Of a DNA stretch of 12,301 nucleotides, positions 1 to 7,506 are shown piece by piece. Made by a program: the position numbers and the translations under genes. Within the stretch, counting starts at the first letter, position 1; each line of letters begins with the position of its first letter. Source of the DNA: Desulfonatronospira sp. (GTDB taxonomy: Bacteria; Desulfobacterota; Desulfovibrionia; Desulfovibrionales; Desulfonatronovibrionaceae); assembly GCA_003554505.1 (NCBI GenBank), contig PWGS01000247.1, positions 1-12,301 of the forward strand, given 5' to 3'. The notes beneath the pieces were generated by a model that was not told the origin of the DNA, did not search any database, and saw only the letters and a program-made list of their open reading frames with translations.

Positions 1-129
1 TCAGCATTTAATGTCGTTCGTGAAAGAACTGGCAACGTTAAGAACTGGAAAAGCGGTAAAATGGTCCAAAGATGGGTTGCTGCCGGCCTGCTGGAAACAG
101 AGAATAAGTTCAGGCGTATAAAGGGCTAA
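1..129 (+). CDS. IS256 (mutator) family transposase, C-terminal fragment
   Basis: Frame 1 is open from the window edge to a TAA at 127-129 and gives 42 residues; the 5' part lies outside the window. The peptide contains NVKNWKSGKM, then RWVAAGLLE, then KFRRIKG. From memory of the family, this is the C-terminal pattern of IS256-group transposases (NVKRW..., RW.AAG..E, ..FRR.KGY). The TAA falls where family members usually carry Tyr of the KGY motif. The frame then stays open for 32 more codons, starting RDIVFLKNEV, to a TAA at 226-228. The visible stop may therefore be a premature mutation in a decayed element. The catalytic DDE residues are not in view, so activity cannot be judged. Family assignment is by recognition, without a search. 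Confidence 0.6.
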   Translation, partial: SAFNVVRERTGNVKNWKSGKMVQRWVAAGLLETENKFRRIKG

Positions 130-268
130 AGAGATATAGTGTTTTTAAAGAACGAAGTCAAACGATTGACTATAGAAAAATGTGACGGACATTCGGATAA
201 GGGAGGAAGCGGTTCTAAAACATCGTAATCCTACCTCACTGAAATTCCACGGTGTTAGGGACATGCTC
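1..268 (+). mobile_element. Right part of a probable IS256-family insertion sequence
   Basis: This is the transposase tail plus about 140 nt of non-coding sequence before the next gene. The stretch at about 238-268 (GAAATTCCACGGTGTTAGGG and flank) looks like the terminal region of an insertion sequence, but the opposite end is outside the window. Neither an inverted repeat nor a target duplication can be confirmed, so the right boundary is a guess. From there to the stop of the EamA gene at 356 I see no gene, only a short triple repeat of TTTCAG-like hexamers at 318-335. Confidence 0.35.
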
Positions 269-355
269 AATTGAAAGGCAAATACCTGGAATTTTCGACC
301 GGGCAGTCACAAATACAATTCAGTTTCAGTTTCAGTATTGTTTCTTTAATATGCT

Positions 356-1255
356 TTATCCCAAGGCTACCATGATCAAGCCGGCCACTAGTATAATAGT
401 TCCCACTAACTTGAGACTATTAAAATTGTCTTTGAGGATAAACCAGCCCAAAAAAGCTCCAAGCGGTATGCTGAGCTGCCTAAAAGCTACGATATAACCT
501 ACATTGTCTGCAAAAAGCATGGAAGCTAAGACTAGCCCGTAAGTGGCATACATGCCCACCCCCACCAAAATGGCGGTTATTTTTTCATTTTTAAGAACTA
601 CCCGGATTTTTCTTCTTTCGGAAGGTTTTGTTACGATTAATACTAAAAGCCACAGGGAAGCGGAAAAACCCTGCAGGATAATGTAGGTTGAAGGTGCTGT
701 AATTGCTGAAAAAGGTGCCAATTTATTCATTATAGTTACGCCCTCTGCGTCAACAAGGGAGTAACCGGCGGTGCCTATTGCAGCTAGGAATACATATTTC
801 CCGGCAGGGCTAAATAAATTTGTTATAAACTCTCGCTTATCTATACTGCCCCAGTTGAGGTATAACCCAATTATTATTAGGAGAGCTCCGAAAAGATAAA
901 TACTGGAAAATGATTCTCCTTTAAAAATAGCCAGGGTAAGGGTGACCAGGATTATCGGTAAGGCCCGGATTGTTGGATAAATAACTGACATGGTGCCTAA
1001 GGTATAGGCCTGGGCCAAGTTAAAAAGGTAAAGAGCCATGAAAAAACCTGTTGCTATTAAAAGTAGATATATTTGTGGGGGTATTAGGAATAAGTGATTT
1101 TTTAGAAACAATAAAAGAGGGGAAAAGAATAAAACTCCCAGGGTGTTAGCGAATAAAAATAATGACGGGCTGGGATGGCATTTTTTTACCAGCAAATTCC
1201 AGCCTGCATGTAAAAATGCTGAAACTATGATTAGGACAACGGCCTGGGTTGTCAT
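356..1255 (-). CDS. EamA/DMT-superfamily transporter, 10 transmembrane helices
   Basis: A 299-residue, almost entirely hydrophobic protein, which is the usual length for the drug/metabolite transporter superfamily. About ten membrane helices can be placed near residues 4-23, 31-50, 61-82, 88-109, 118-135, 152-170, 190-208, 225-245, 249-271 and 281-298. They split into two five-helix EamA repeats. The N-terminal repeat ends with the typical acidic-lysine region before helix 5 (FKGESF) and the C-terminal repeat with an equivalent (LKDNFN). The ATG at 1253-1255 has AAGGGGAG at 1263-1270, seven bases upstream. It lies downstream of a terminator on the same strand, so it is probably a separate transcription unit; I found no convincing promoter in 1256-1353. 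Members export amino acids, nucleosides or other small metabolites. The substrate cannot be predicted, and there is no clear functional tie to the operons upstream. Confidence 0.9.
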   Translation of the reverse strand: MTTQAVVLIIVSAFLHAGWNLLVKKCHPSPSLFLFANTLGVLFFSPLLLFLKNHLFLIPPQIYLLLIATGFFMALYLFNLAQAYTLGTMSVIYPTIRALPIILVTLTLAIFKGESFSSIYLFGALLIIIGLYLNWGSIDKREFITNLFSPAGKYVFLAAIGTAGYSLVDAEGVTIMNKLAPFSAITAPSTYIILQGFSASLWLLVLIVTKPSERRKIRVVLKNEKITAILVGVGMYATYGLVLASMLFADNVGYIVAFRQLSIPLGAFLGWFILKDNFNSLKLVGTIILVAGLIMVALG

Positions 1256-1353
1256 ATTAAAACTCCCCTTATTGCAACAGGGATTTGATTAGATCTGTTT
1301 AATTGCAGATGTAAGGTAGTATAAGGTAATATAAGATATGCAATACTTAGAAA

Positions 1354-1400
1354 GAAACCGGTGCCTGGGAGCATCTTTTATTCTCCGAGGCACCGGTTTC
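1354..1400 (-). terminator. Terminator hairpin closing the ABC-importer operon
   Basis: Arms 1354-1371 and 1383-1400 form an 18-bp stem with a single mismatch and an 11-nt loop. The stem starts nine bases past the stop of the binding-protein gene. Read on the minus strand it is followed by TTTCTTTCT, a modest U-tract. Its GC-rich core (CCGGTGCC) stands out from the AT-rich flanks. It separates the importer operon from the EamA gene. Confidence 0.8.
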
Positions 1401-1409
1401 GATACTGGT

Positions 1410-2426
1410 TTATTCTGCGAAGATTTCTCTCCATTCATCCATGATCCTGTCCCGGTTTTCTGCAGCCCAGCTTGCATCATAATCAATAAAGTTAGCCTCA
1501 AATTCTACATCCATTACTTCTTCGCGAGTAACCATATCACGGTGTTCGTGAGCGGCAGCCATACCTGCCTCCGATCCGATCCAGTCGATTACTTCTTTTG
1601 CTACTTCAAGGTTTTCAGCACCCTGTAATATCCAGGCGACATCCAGGTCATAACCGACCCCTTCTTCCGGGATAACCGCCAAAATGGGGTAGCCTTCGTC
1701 AATACGGTTAAAAACACCCATGTCCCAGCTTAAACCAATCATGTATTCACCCTCGGCAACCATTTGTGCAGGAGCAGTGCCAGATTTGGTATACTGATCT
1801 ACGTTTTTATCCAACTCGTGCAGATAGTCCCATCCTTCTTCTTCACCCATAATTTGCATAATAGTGGAGACAATTAAGTAAGCTGTTCCGGAAGTACCTG
1901 GATCAGGACACACAATTTCTCCTTCCCACTTAGGATCAAGCAAATCTTCCCAACTTGATGGTGGATCATAACCTGCTTCCTCGATCAGTTCTTCATTGAC
2001 TGCAATGGCATTGTACCAGTATGACCAACCATACCATCGCCCTTCTTCATCTTTGAATTCATCTGAAATATCCGCCCATTCCGGAGAATCATAGGGATGC
2101 AAGATGTCCATTCCTTCAGCTCTTAAGGCAAAACTGTGCATCATGCCCCAGACCATATCTGCACCAAAGTTGGGATCTTCTGCTTCGATTCTGCTCCAAA
2201 GCTCACCACTGGACATCCGTAGGATTTCACCTTGAATGCCGGTATCGGCTTCTAATGCTTCAAGTATACCCTGCATTTCCGGTTCATCATTGTGAGTATA
2301 AATACTTACTGTTTTGTCTTCTGGCTCGGCTTCATCAATCTCTTCCGGTTCGTCAGCTTCACAACCAACAAATAACAACGTTACCATAAAAAGAAGCGCT
2401 AAAATAATAGTCAACTTCGTCTTCAA
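1410..2426 (-). CDS. ABC importer substrate-binding lipoprotein (iron/polyamine/AEP-type)
   Basis: This 338-residue protein has a lipoprotein signal: Lys at 2 and 4, a hydrophobic run to residue 20, then LFVGC with the acceptor Cys at 22. A very acidic linker rich in Asp and Glu follows (about 23-40). The mature part begins VSIYTHNDEP. It carries features common to extracellular solute-binding proteins of the FutA/AfuA, PotD and PhnS group: YNAIAVNEE, SSWEDLLDPKWEGEI and PGTSGTAYL. Length fits the family. The start is TTG at 2424-2426, supported by AAGGGGG at 2435-2441 eight bases upstream, and no ATG is available before the signal peptide. It is the last gene of the importer operon, after a 151-nt gap. 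Ligand specificity is not readable; ferric iron, a polyamine or a phosphonate are all possible. Confidence 0.88.
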   Translation of the reverse strand: MKTKLTIILALLFMVTLLFVGCEADEPEEIDEAEPEDKTVSIYTHNDEPEMQGILEALEADTGIQGEILRMSSGELWSRIEAEDPNFGADMVWGMMHSFALRAEGMDILHPYDSPEWADISDEFKDEEGRWYGWSYWYNAIAVNEELIEEAGYDPPSSWEDLLDPKWEGEIVCPDPGTSGTAYLIVSTIMQIMGEEEGWDYLHELDKNVDQYTKSGTAPAQMVAEGEYMIGLSWDMGVFNRIDEGYPILAVIPEEGVGYDLDVAWILQGAENLEVAKEVIDWIGSEAGMAAAHEHRDMVTREEVMDVEFEANFIDYDASWAAENRDRIMDEWREIFAE

Positions 2427-2517
2427 GTAAAAAACCCCCTTATTAATAGTAAAAAGACTCGCCTTACTGATTTAACTTATCCTCAATTACCCTGCTTTGT
2501 TTTTTTCAGGCGAAAGT

Positions 2518-2538
2518 TTACATTGTATTCACTCCTTT
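2518..2538 (-). other. Strong ribosome binding site followed by ATG-TAA (start-stop)
   Basis: Inside the 151-nt gap between the HAD gene and the binding-protein gene, the minus strand carries AAAGGAG (2532-2538). Eight bases later comes ATG at 2521-2523, immediately followed by TAA at 2518-2520. An alternative GTG four codons upstream of the same TAA would give a four-residue peptide. It is either a remnant of a lost gene start or a minimal upstream element holding ribosomes in the leader of the binding-protein gene. The bases are certain, but any function is inferred. Confidence 0.3.
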
Positions 2539-2577
2539 CCTTTTAAGCCGGGTTTTATTATTCTACTAAAGCACTTA

Positions 2578-3309
2578 TCAGTTATTTAATAAATATCCAA
2601 CACTGTCCAGTACAATATCGGCCTTTGGCAAGAGGTCTTTTTTCTCTGTTACGCCACTGGCTACCCCAATTAAACAGGCGACTCCGGCACTTTCGCCCAT
2701 ACTCATATCTGCAGTGGTATCGCCAATAACAGATACTTCGGTAGGTTTAATATTTAGTTGCCGGCAAACTTCCAAAATCAAATCCGGTGACGGTTTGCAG
2801 TTTTTAACCAAGTCACATCCTAAAATTACCTCAAAATATTGAGCTAGATTTAATATTTCCATATCTCGGTTTGCTTCAGTGGAATCGTCAGTTGTAACTA
2901 CAGCCAGTTTGTAACCGCGGGAATATAATTCTTTTATTACTTCTGATACTCTGGGTATCGCCTGAACTAGTTCTCGGTTCGATGATGCTTGATTGGCATT
3001 TTGCATAGCTTCTCCAATAATTTGCTGTGCTTTTAAATTAGAATTCACCTGATGCGCAATTTTTGCAGATAAGCTTTCCAACAAATCTTTTGTTGATCCT
3101 GTGGCTAAAAACCCGTTGGGAGTTACATATCCCGACTCCAGGTTAACACCCCAAACCTGTATCGCAGTTTCAATGTTTTCGATTGACGGGTATTTTTTGT
3201 AAACAAAGCTAACAATAATACGGCACCAATTAAGCCACTTAAGGTTAAAATCAATGATAGTTCCGTCTTTATCAAATAAAAGAGCTTGGCTTGATTTCCA
3301 CAATTTCAA
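2578..3309 (-). CDS. HAD-superfamily phosphatase, phosphoglycolate-phosphatase-like
   Basis: This 243-residue protein has all four HAD motifs. Motif I is DKDGT with nucleophile Asp13 and acid/base Asp15; motif II is VVTTDDS with Thr139/Thr140; motif III is Lys172 in NCKPSPD; motif IV is GDTTAD with Asp197 and Asp201. The helical stretch of about residues 20-110 is a C1-type cap. The start is TTG at 3307-3309 with AGGAG at 3316-3320 six bases away; an upstream ATG in frame is cut off by a stop. It starts 20 nt after the ATPase stop, so it is cotranscribed with the importer. A cytoplasmic phosphatase inside an importer operon suggests it acts on the imported compound or on a product of its use. 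Asp at the second motif I position argues for phosphate-ester hydrolysis rather than phosphonatase activity. The substrate is unknown. Confidence 0.88.
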   Translation of the reverse strand: MKLWKSSQALLFDKDGTIIDFNLKWLNWCRIIVSFVYKKYPSIENIETAIQVWGVNLESGYVTPNGFLATGSTKDLLESLSAKIAHQVNSNLKAQQIIGEAMQNANQASSNRELVQAIPRVSEVIKELYSRGYKLAVVTTDDSTEANRDMEILNLAQYFEVILGCDLVKNCKPSPDLILEVCRQLNIKPTEVSVIGDTTADMSMGESAGVACLIGVASGVTEKKDLLPKADIVLDSVGYLLNN

Positions 3310-3315
3310 TTCTCA

Positions 3316-3320
3316 CTCCT
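3316..3320 (-). promoter_or_regulatory. Ribosome binding site fixing the TTG start of the HAD gene
   Basis: AGGAG on the minus strand, six bases before TTG at 3307-3309. The nearest upstream ATG in this frame meets TAG after two codons, so the TTG is the only workable start ahead of the DKDGT nucleophile motif. Confidence 0.75.
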
Positions 3321-3329
3321 ATATTTGCA

Positions 3330-4448
3330 TTACTGACTGGCTGTATTTTTAGACTCATCCTCTTCAATTAAATGGATGTTCTCCGGTATCTGCAGGTAGA
3401 CTTGATCCCCGGGAGCAAGAAGTTCGTTTTCCTTAGGATTGCGGATTTCAACGGTTAAGACTTCATTGTCAATCTTTACTTCGTACATGATTGTTGCTCC
3501 GAGGTAGGTGCCTTTTAGTATTTCAGCTTCCAGTACGTTACCCTTGCTGCTTTTATCTGCGGGTTCATTTAAAGAAACTTTGATATTTTCAGGTCTTAGT
3601 ATAGCTTTACCTCGATCACCGGGTTTAAATTTATTCATGGTGAGGTTAATTTTCATTTTACCGATGTTTGTATTGATTTCCGAATTCCCTTTATCGTCGG
3701 TGTTAATTACTTCTGCATCGAGGAAATTTGCGCTGCCTAAAAAATCTGCGACGTATATACTTGCCGGATAGCGGTAAATATGCAGTGGTGTGCCAATTTG
3801 TTCAATATCGCCCTCACGCATCACCGCTATTTTATCAGCTATGCTTATTGCTTCTTCCTGGTCGTGGGTTACAAAAATGATAGTGAGGTTAAGTTTTTCC
3901 CTGATTTTTATGATTTCATCACGCATGTACGCACGCAGGTTAGCATCCAGGTTGGATAGAGGTTCATCTAGCAAAAGCAGTTTTGGGTTAAGGATCAGGG
4001 CGCGGGCCAGGGCTACCCTTTGTTGTTGACCTCCGCTTAGCTGATTGGGGTAACGGCCTTCCATTCCGTCCAGTTGGATCATGGTGAGAATTTCCCTAGC
4101 TTTTTCTGCCATTTCTGCCTTTCTATATTTTCTTACCTTTAAGCCGTAGGTGACATTTTCGTATACATTCATATGGGGGAAAAGCGCGTAGTTTTGAAAA
4201 AACATAACAGTATCACGTTTTTCAGGCGGTATACCGTTAATTAGTTTTCCATCTAAGTAAGTGTCTCCGCGGTCTTGTGAGTAAAATCCCCCAATAACTC
4301 GCAGAAGGGTAGTTTTGCCACACCCGCTTGGACCCAGGAAACAAACTATTTCTCCCCGGTGAACATCGATACTTACTCCTGACAGGGCGGTTACCGGGCC
4401 AAATTTTTTTACCACGTCTTTTACTTGTAAGATTGGTTCTTCTGACAT
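3330..4448 (-). CDS. ABC importer ATP-binding protein, PotA/FbpC type
   Basis: This 372-residue nucleotide-binding subunit powers the importer. Motifs in order are Walker A GPSGCGKTT (39-47), Q-loop Gln85 in FFQNYALFPH, signature LSGGQQQR (137-144), Walker B LLLLDEP with Asp161 and Glu162, D-loop SNLD, and H-loop His195 in VTHDQEEA. Residues from about 240 onward form the C-terminal TOBE/OB regulatory domain, with the family's ILRPENI near 283-289. Length and layout match the spermidine/putrescine, ferric iron and maltose type (CUT/Pot group). The ATG at 4446-4448 has AAGGAGG nine bases upstream. It lies 58 nt downstream of the permease gene and 20 nt before the HAD gene. The ATPase family is certain; the transported substrate is not. 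Confidence 0.95.
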   Translation of the reverse strand: MSEEPILQVKDVVKKFGPVTALSGVSIDVHRGEIVCFLGPSGCGKTTLLRVIGGFYSQDRGDTYLDGKLINGIPPEKRDTVMFFQNYALFPHMNVYENVTYGLKVRKYRKAEMAEKAREILTMIQLDGMEGRYPNQLSGGQQQRVALARALILNPKLLLLDEPLSNLDANLRAYMRDEIIKIREKLNLTIIFVTHDQEEAISIADKIAVMREGDIEQIGTPLHIYRYPASIYVADFLGSANFLDAEVINTDDKGNSEINTNIGKMKINLTMNKFKPGDRGKAILRPENIKVSLNEPADKSSKGNVLEAEILKGTYLGATIMYEVKIDNEVLTVEIRNPKENELLAPGDQVYLQIPENIHLIEEDESKNTASQ

Positions 4449-4506
4449 GCCAATGTGCCTCCTTATCTAAACAATTATACCTGCTTATTTAATTCAAAAC
4501 ATTACT

Positions 4507-6201
4507 TTACATGCGTGCTAAATGAGTTCTGGAAATAAGCTTGGTTAATGTAAACAGGCAAAGAGCTACAATACTGATTAACACTAAGGCCATGGCTGCT
4601 GCGCGGCTGATTGCTCCCTGTTCCGCAACCTGAAGAATATAAACTGCTCCCAGGGTAGTTCCTGGATAAACCAGGAATATTGCTGCCGAAATTGAGGTCA
4701 TCGCGCACATAAACGTGTAAATAAAACCATACATAAATGATGATCCCATCAAGGGTAATACTACCCTGAAGAAAGTTAATACTTTCGAAGCCCCCATGTC
4801 CCAGGATGCTTCTTCCATGTTTATACCTATCTGGTGAAGTTTGCTTATTCCTGCTTCAAGACCCACCCCCAGATGCCGGAGAACCATACTAATAATTATG
4901 ATTGTCATGGTTCCGGTAAGGTGAAGTGGTGGTTGGTTAAAAGCAAGGATGTAGCCGATACCGACAACAGTGCCTGGAACCCCCATACCGAAAAGGGCGA
5001 TATATTCCATTATCCGGCTGCCGTAAATTTTCATGCGCACATTCAAATAGGCTTGGATTACCCCTAAAAAGGCTACAATAAAAGCGGAGATGGCGGCTAT
5101 TTGTAAACTCGTCCCCATCGCAGACCAACCAGTCCTGGTACTAAAGTGATCAAGGGTAAAGGTGTTGTTAACGCCGGGTATAACTACGAAAGCGCTCCAG
5201 AATATAACTCCGAAAGCTAAAACTATCAATATTGCACTAAGAATGCTGGAAACAGTAAATATCCCTCGTATCGAGCGGTGCATCTTGATTTGAGAAGTTA
5301 CCCCGGATTGTCCGCTAATCGTGGTTCTGGTTTTGTCAGTTAAAACATAGTTTTGAATAAAAAAGATGATCATAGTTGGTAAAACAAGAAAAGTAGCCAG
5401 AACTGCAGCCATTTCCATGTTGTGCTGTCCAACTACCAGTAAATACGCATCTGTGGCCAAGAAGGGTAACCCACCTCCGATAACCATCGGGGTGGCAAAG
5501 TCGGCAATGGACTTGATAAACACCAGGAGCCCTGCTTTTAAGATCCCGGGCATTACCAAAGGTATAGTTATGCCTAAAAGAGTTTTCCACTGGCCGGCAC
5601 CCATATCCGATGATGCTTCTTCTAAATTGAGGTCCATGGAACGCAAAACATTTTCCAGCATCATAAAACCAAGAGGGAATAAACCGATAATCTGGGCCAG
5701 GATAACACCTGTCCAACCGTAGATGCTAAATTCAATTCCAAATAAGCTGGCCAGCAGCTGGCTAATTAAACCTCTTCTGCCGCCAAGAGTAATTAGGGAT
5801 ATAGAAAAAATAAATGGCGGAGCTAAGAGAGGAACCATGGCTATTGATCTTAGAATAGTCGCTATTAACCTGCTGTGCATCCGGGCGACCAGGTAGGCAT
5901 ACATAAAACATAATGTGACTACAATACTGGTTACAGTGAAAGCTAAAATCAAACTGTTGGATAGAGCACGGTAATAGTATGATCTATCAAAAAAGTTTTG
6001 GAAATACTCAAGAGTAATGACCCCTTCTGCTGCACCCAGGCTTCTTGCCAAAACATAAATAATAGGCACAACGATAAACAAAACCAGAGATAACCCAATT
6101 ATTAAAGCCAGTGAAAATTGTAAGGGATTGCGGGCTAAATGGCGAATAGAATCTTTTTGCCTTTTCAAAGTTAGTTCGCCAGATTGGAACAAGAAATTCA
6201 C
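4507..6201 (-). CDS. ABC importer permease with two fused transmembrane domains
   Basis: This 564-residue inner-membrane protein has about twelve helices in two homologous halves. Each half bears an EAA loop that docks the ATPase. The first starts NLEEASSDMGAGQW near residue 192 and ends in IPLVMPGI; the second starts NMEEASWDMGASKV near 461 and ends in LPLMGSS. One polypeptide thus replaces the usual permease pair, as in FbpB, ThiP and the PhnU2 type of 2-aminoethylphosphonate transporter. The longest frame starts with GTG at 6199-6201, but AAGGCAGG at 6201-6208 lies too close to it. TTG at 6190-6192 is eight bases from that site and may be the true start, removing three residues. It is the first gene of the importer operon, directly behind an extended -10 promoter. 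Confidence 0.92.
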   Translation of the reverse strand: MNFLFQSGELTLKRQKDSIRHLARNPLQFSLALIIGLSLVLFIVVPIIYVLARSLGAAEGVITLEYFQNFFDRSYYYRALSNSLILAFTVTSIVVTLCFMYAYLVARMHSRLIATILRSIAMVPLLAPPFIFSISLITLGGRRGLISQLLASLFGIEFSIYGWTGVILAQIIGLFPLGFMMLENVLRSMDLNLEEASSDMGAGQWKTLLGITIPLVMPGILKAGLLVFIKSIADFATPMVIGGGLPFLATDAYLLVVGQHNMEMAAVLATFLVLPTMIIFFIQNYVLTDKTRTTISGQSGVTSQIKMHRSIRGIFTVSSILSAILIVLAFGVIFWSAFVVIPGVNNTFTLDHFSTRTGWSAMGTSLQIAAISAFIVAFLGVIQAYLNVRMKIYGSRIMEYIALFGMGVPGTVVGIGYILAFNQPPLHLTGTMTIIIISMVLRHLGVGLEAGISKLHQIGINMEEASWDMGASKVLTFFRVVLPLMGSSFMYGFIYTFMCAMTSISAAIFLVYPGTTLGAVYILQVAEQGAISRAAAMALVLISIVALCLFTLTKLISRTHLARM

Positions 6202-6222
6202 CTGCCTTACGTGGAGTACTAA

Positions 6223-6253
6223 AATAGTTTACATAACTATTATACCAACTATT
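6223..6253. repeat. Three heptamer repeats with 12-nt phasing at the importer promoter
   Basis: AATAGTT at 6223-6229, its inverted copy AACTATT at 6235-6241, and a direct copy of the latter at 6247-6253. Start-to-start distance is 12 in both steps. The first two form a 7-5-7 inverted repeat. The set covers the -10 box and expected transcription start of the importer promoter, as an operator would. The AT-rich background weakens the case. Confidence 0.4.
6239..6247 (-). promoter_or_regulatory. Extended -10 promoter of the ABC-importer operon
   Basis: On the minus strand the sequence is TGGTATAAT: a perfect TATAAT at 6239-6244 preceded by the TGn extension at 6245-6247. No good -35 hexamer sits 16-18 bases upstream, which is usual for extended -10 promoters. 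Transcription would start near 6232, leaving about 30 nt of leader before the permease start. This suggests the importer can be transcribed apart from the AOR/alcohol dehydrogenase genes upstream. Confidence 0.55.
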
Positions 6254-6287
6254 GATAAAATCGAAATTATATTTTTATTATTCAGTC

Positions 6288-7457
6288 TTAAAAAGCTCGT
6301 TTATATATTTTCTCGTATGCTTCAATACTCATGTCTCGCGGGTTACCGGTAGTTTGGGGATCATTAAAGGCTGCTTTTGCCAGGCGAGGGATGTCTGCCT
6401 TATCGATCCCTAAAGCACCAAGTTTTGGGATGCCAATATCTTCGGTTAAATCCCTGGCAGCTTCCACGGCGGCCAAGGCGGCTTCGCGTTCATTCATGCC
6501 AATTGCGGGGACTCCAAGTGCCAATGCAATCCGGGCATATTTGGCCGGCTCACCCATCCAGTTGTATTCCATTACTGGCACCAAGGTGGCTCCGACGGCT
6601 AATCCGTGGTGGACCGGGAATATACCACCCATGGTCTGGGTCATAGCGTGAACAGCTCCTGCACTTTCACTGCCGTAAGATAATCCGGCCAGCAGGGCGC
6701 TCATGGCCATGTAGTAACGGGCTTCAACGTCCTGACTGTAAGCTACTGCCCGGCGCAGGTACTTCCCGGCAAACTCGATTGCCATTAAAGCTGCGGCATC
6801 GGTTTGCGGTTGAGCGTAAGCGCATGTGTAACATTCAATAGCGTGGCAAAGGGCGTCAATACCGGTTCCGGCTGTTACCTCGTTAGGCATTGATAAATGC
6901 AGCAGAGGATCGACCAGCGCTAGATGAGCGGCAACCAAAGGGCCGCCGACATTAAATTTAAACTCCCTTTTTGGATCGGTAATGACGGCCCACATGGTTA
7001 CTTCACTACCGGTGCCGGCCGTGGTCGGAATGCAGGTGAGTGGCGGAATCCTTTTAGAAAGCACCTTCTTGTCTTCCGTGCATTCATATTCAATCACCGG
7101 TTCATCATGGGCAACCTCTACTCCGATGGCCTTAGCCGTATCCATGGAGCTACCGCCGCCTAAAGCGACTAGTCCATCACATCCGGTAGAATTGTATTTT
7201 ACGGTTCCGGCAGCCACCGTTGCCAGCGGAGGATTAAAGACCACTTCGTCATAGAGCTCAAAACTAATTGAAGCATCTTTTAGCGGTTTGGTTACCTTAT
7301 CAAGTAGGCCGGCCTTAACTACTCCTTCATCGGTAACCAAAAGCGGTTTCTTCACCCCAAGTTGTCTTAGCGCTTCAGGTATATTTTTTACCGCTCCCAG
7401 GCTATGTTTCATTACGGTTGGTACTTCAAAATAGTGCATTTTTTGTAGATCCTTCAC
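6288..7457 (-). CDS. Iron-containing alcohol dehydrogenase
   Basis: This is an NAD(P)-dependent group III alcohol dehydrogenase interconverting aldehyde and alcohol. From the GTG at 7455-7457 it is 389 residues, the usual family length. That start has a perfect AGGAGG at 7467-7472 nine bases upstream. The frame extends to a TTG at 7494-7496 (402 residues), but no ribosome site precedes it. In 402-residue numbering, the nucleotide-binding loop is GGGSSMDTAK (113-122), followed by TAGTGSEVT. The metal ligands appear to be Asp214 and His218 in DALCHAIE, His283 in AVHAM, and His297 in VHHG. Gln287 occupies a position that is often His (HAMxH). The C-terminus has the usual T.NPR segment. It follows AOR with a 49-nt gap and would handle the aldehyde AOR makes or consumes. 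Chain-length preference is not predictable. Confidence 0.93.
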   Translation of the reverse strand: MKDLQKMHYFEVPTVMKHSLGAVKNIPEALRQLGVKKPLLVTDEGVVKAGLLDKVTKPLKDASISFELYDEVVFNPPLATVAAGTVKYNSTGCDGLVALGGGSSMDTAKAIGVEVAHDEPVIEYECTEDKKVLSKRIPPLTCIPTTAGTGSEVTMWAVITDPKREFKFNVGGPLVAAHLALVDPLLHLSMPNEVTAGTGIDALCHAIECYTCAYAQPQTDAAALMAIEFAGKYLRRAVAYSQDVEARYYMAMSALLAGLSYGSESAGAVHAMTQTMGGIFPVHHGLAVGATLVPVMEYNWMGEPAKYARIALALGVPAIGMNEREAALAAVEAARDLTEDIGIPKLGALGIDKADIPRLAKAAFNDPQTTGNPRDMSIEAYEKIYKRAF

Positions 7458-7466
7458 AGTTACAAA

Positions 7467-7472
7467 CCTCCT
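7467..7472 (-). promoter_or_regulatory. Ribosome binding site deciding the alcohol dehydrogenase start
   Basis: A perfect AGGAGG on the minus strand, nine bases ahead of GTG 7455-7457. It lies inside the longer reading frame that begins at TTG 7496, making the 389-residue form the likelier product. Confidence 0.7.
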
Positions 7473-7506
7473 ATCCAGTATGCTTATTTTTGACAAGTAA
7501 AACCAT

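Noticed and set aside
318..335. Triple TTTCAG-like repeat as a regulatory array
   Set aside because: Only three short copies, the first imperfect, in debris between the insertion sequence and the EamA gene. No promoter is nearby.
2578..3309. Phosphonatase (PhnX) acting with a 2-aminoethylphosphonate importer
   Set aside because: Attractive because it would release acetaldehyde for the AOR and alcohol dehydrogenase. However, motif I is DKDGT, while phosphonatases have Ala at the second Asp position, and no PhnW-type transaminase is present.
4474..4479. Internal TATAAT promoter before the ATPase gene
   Set aside because: The hexamer is perfect, but there is no -35 at 16-18 bp and no TGn extension. 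It falls in a 58-nt AT-rich gap where chance matches are likely.
1410..6201. Tungstate or molybdate importer serving AOR
   Set aside because: Tup, Wtp and Mod systems have single-domain permeases and a different, shorter binding protein. A 564-residue fused permease with a PotA/FbpC-type ATPase does not fit.
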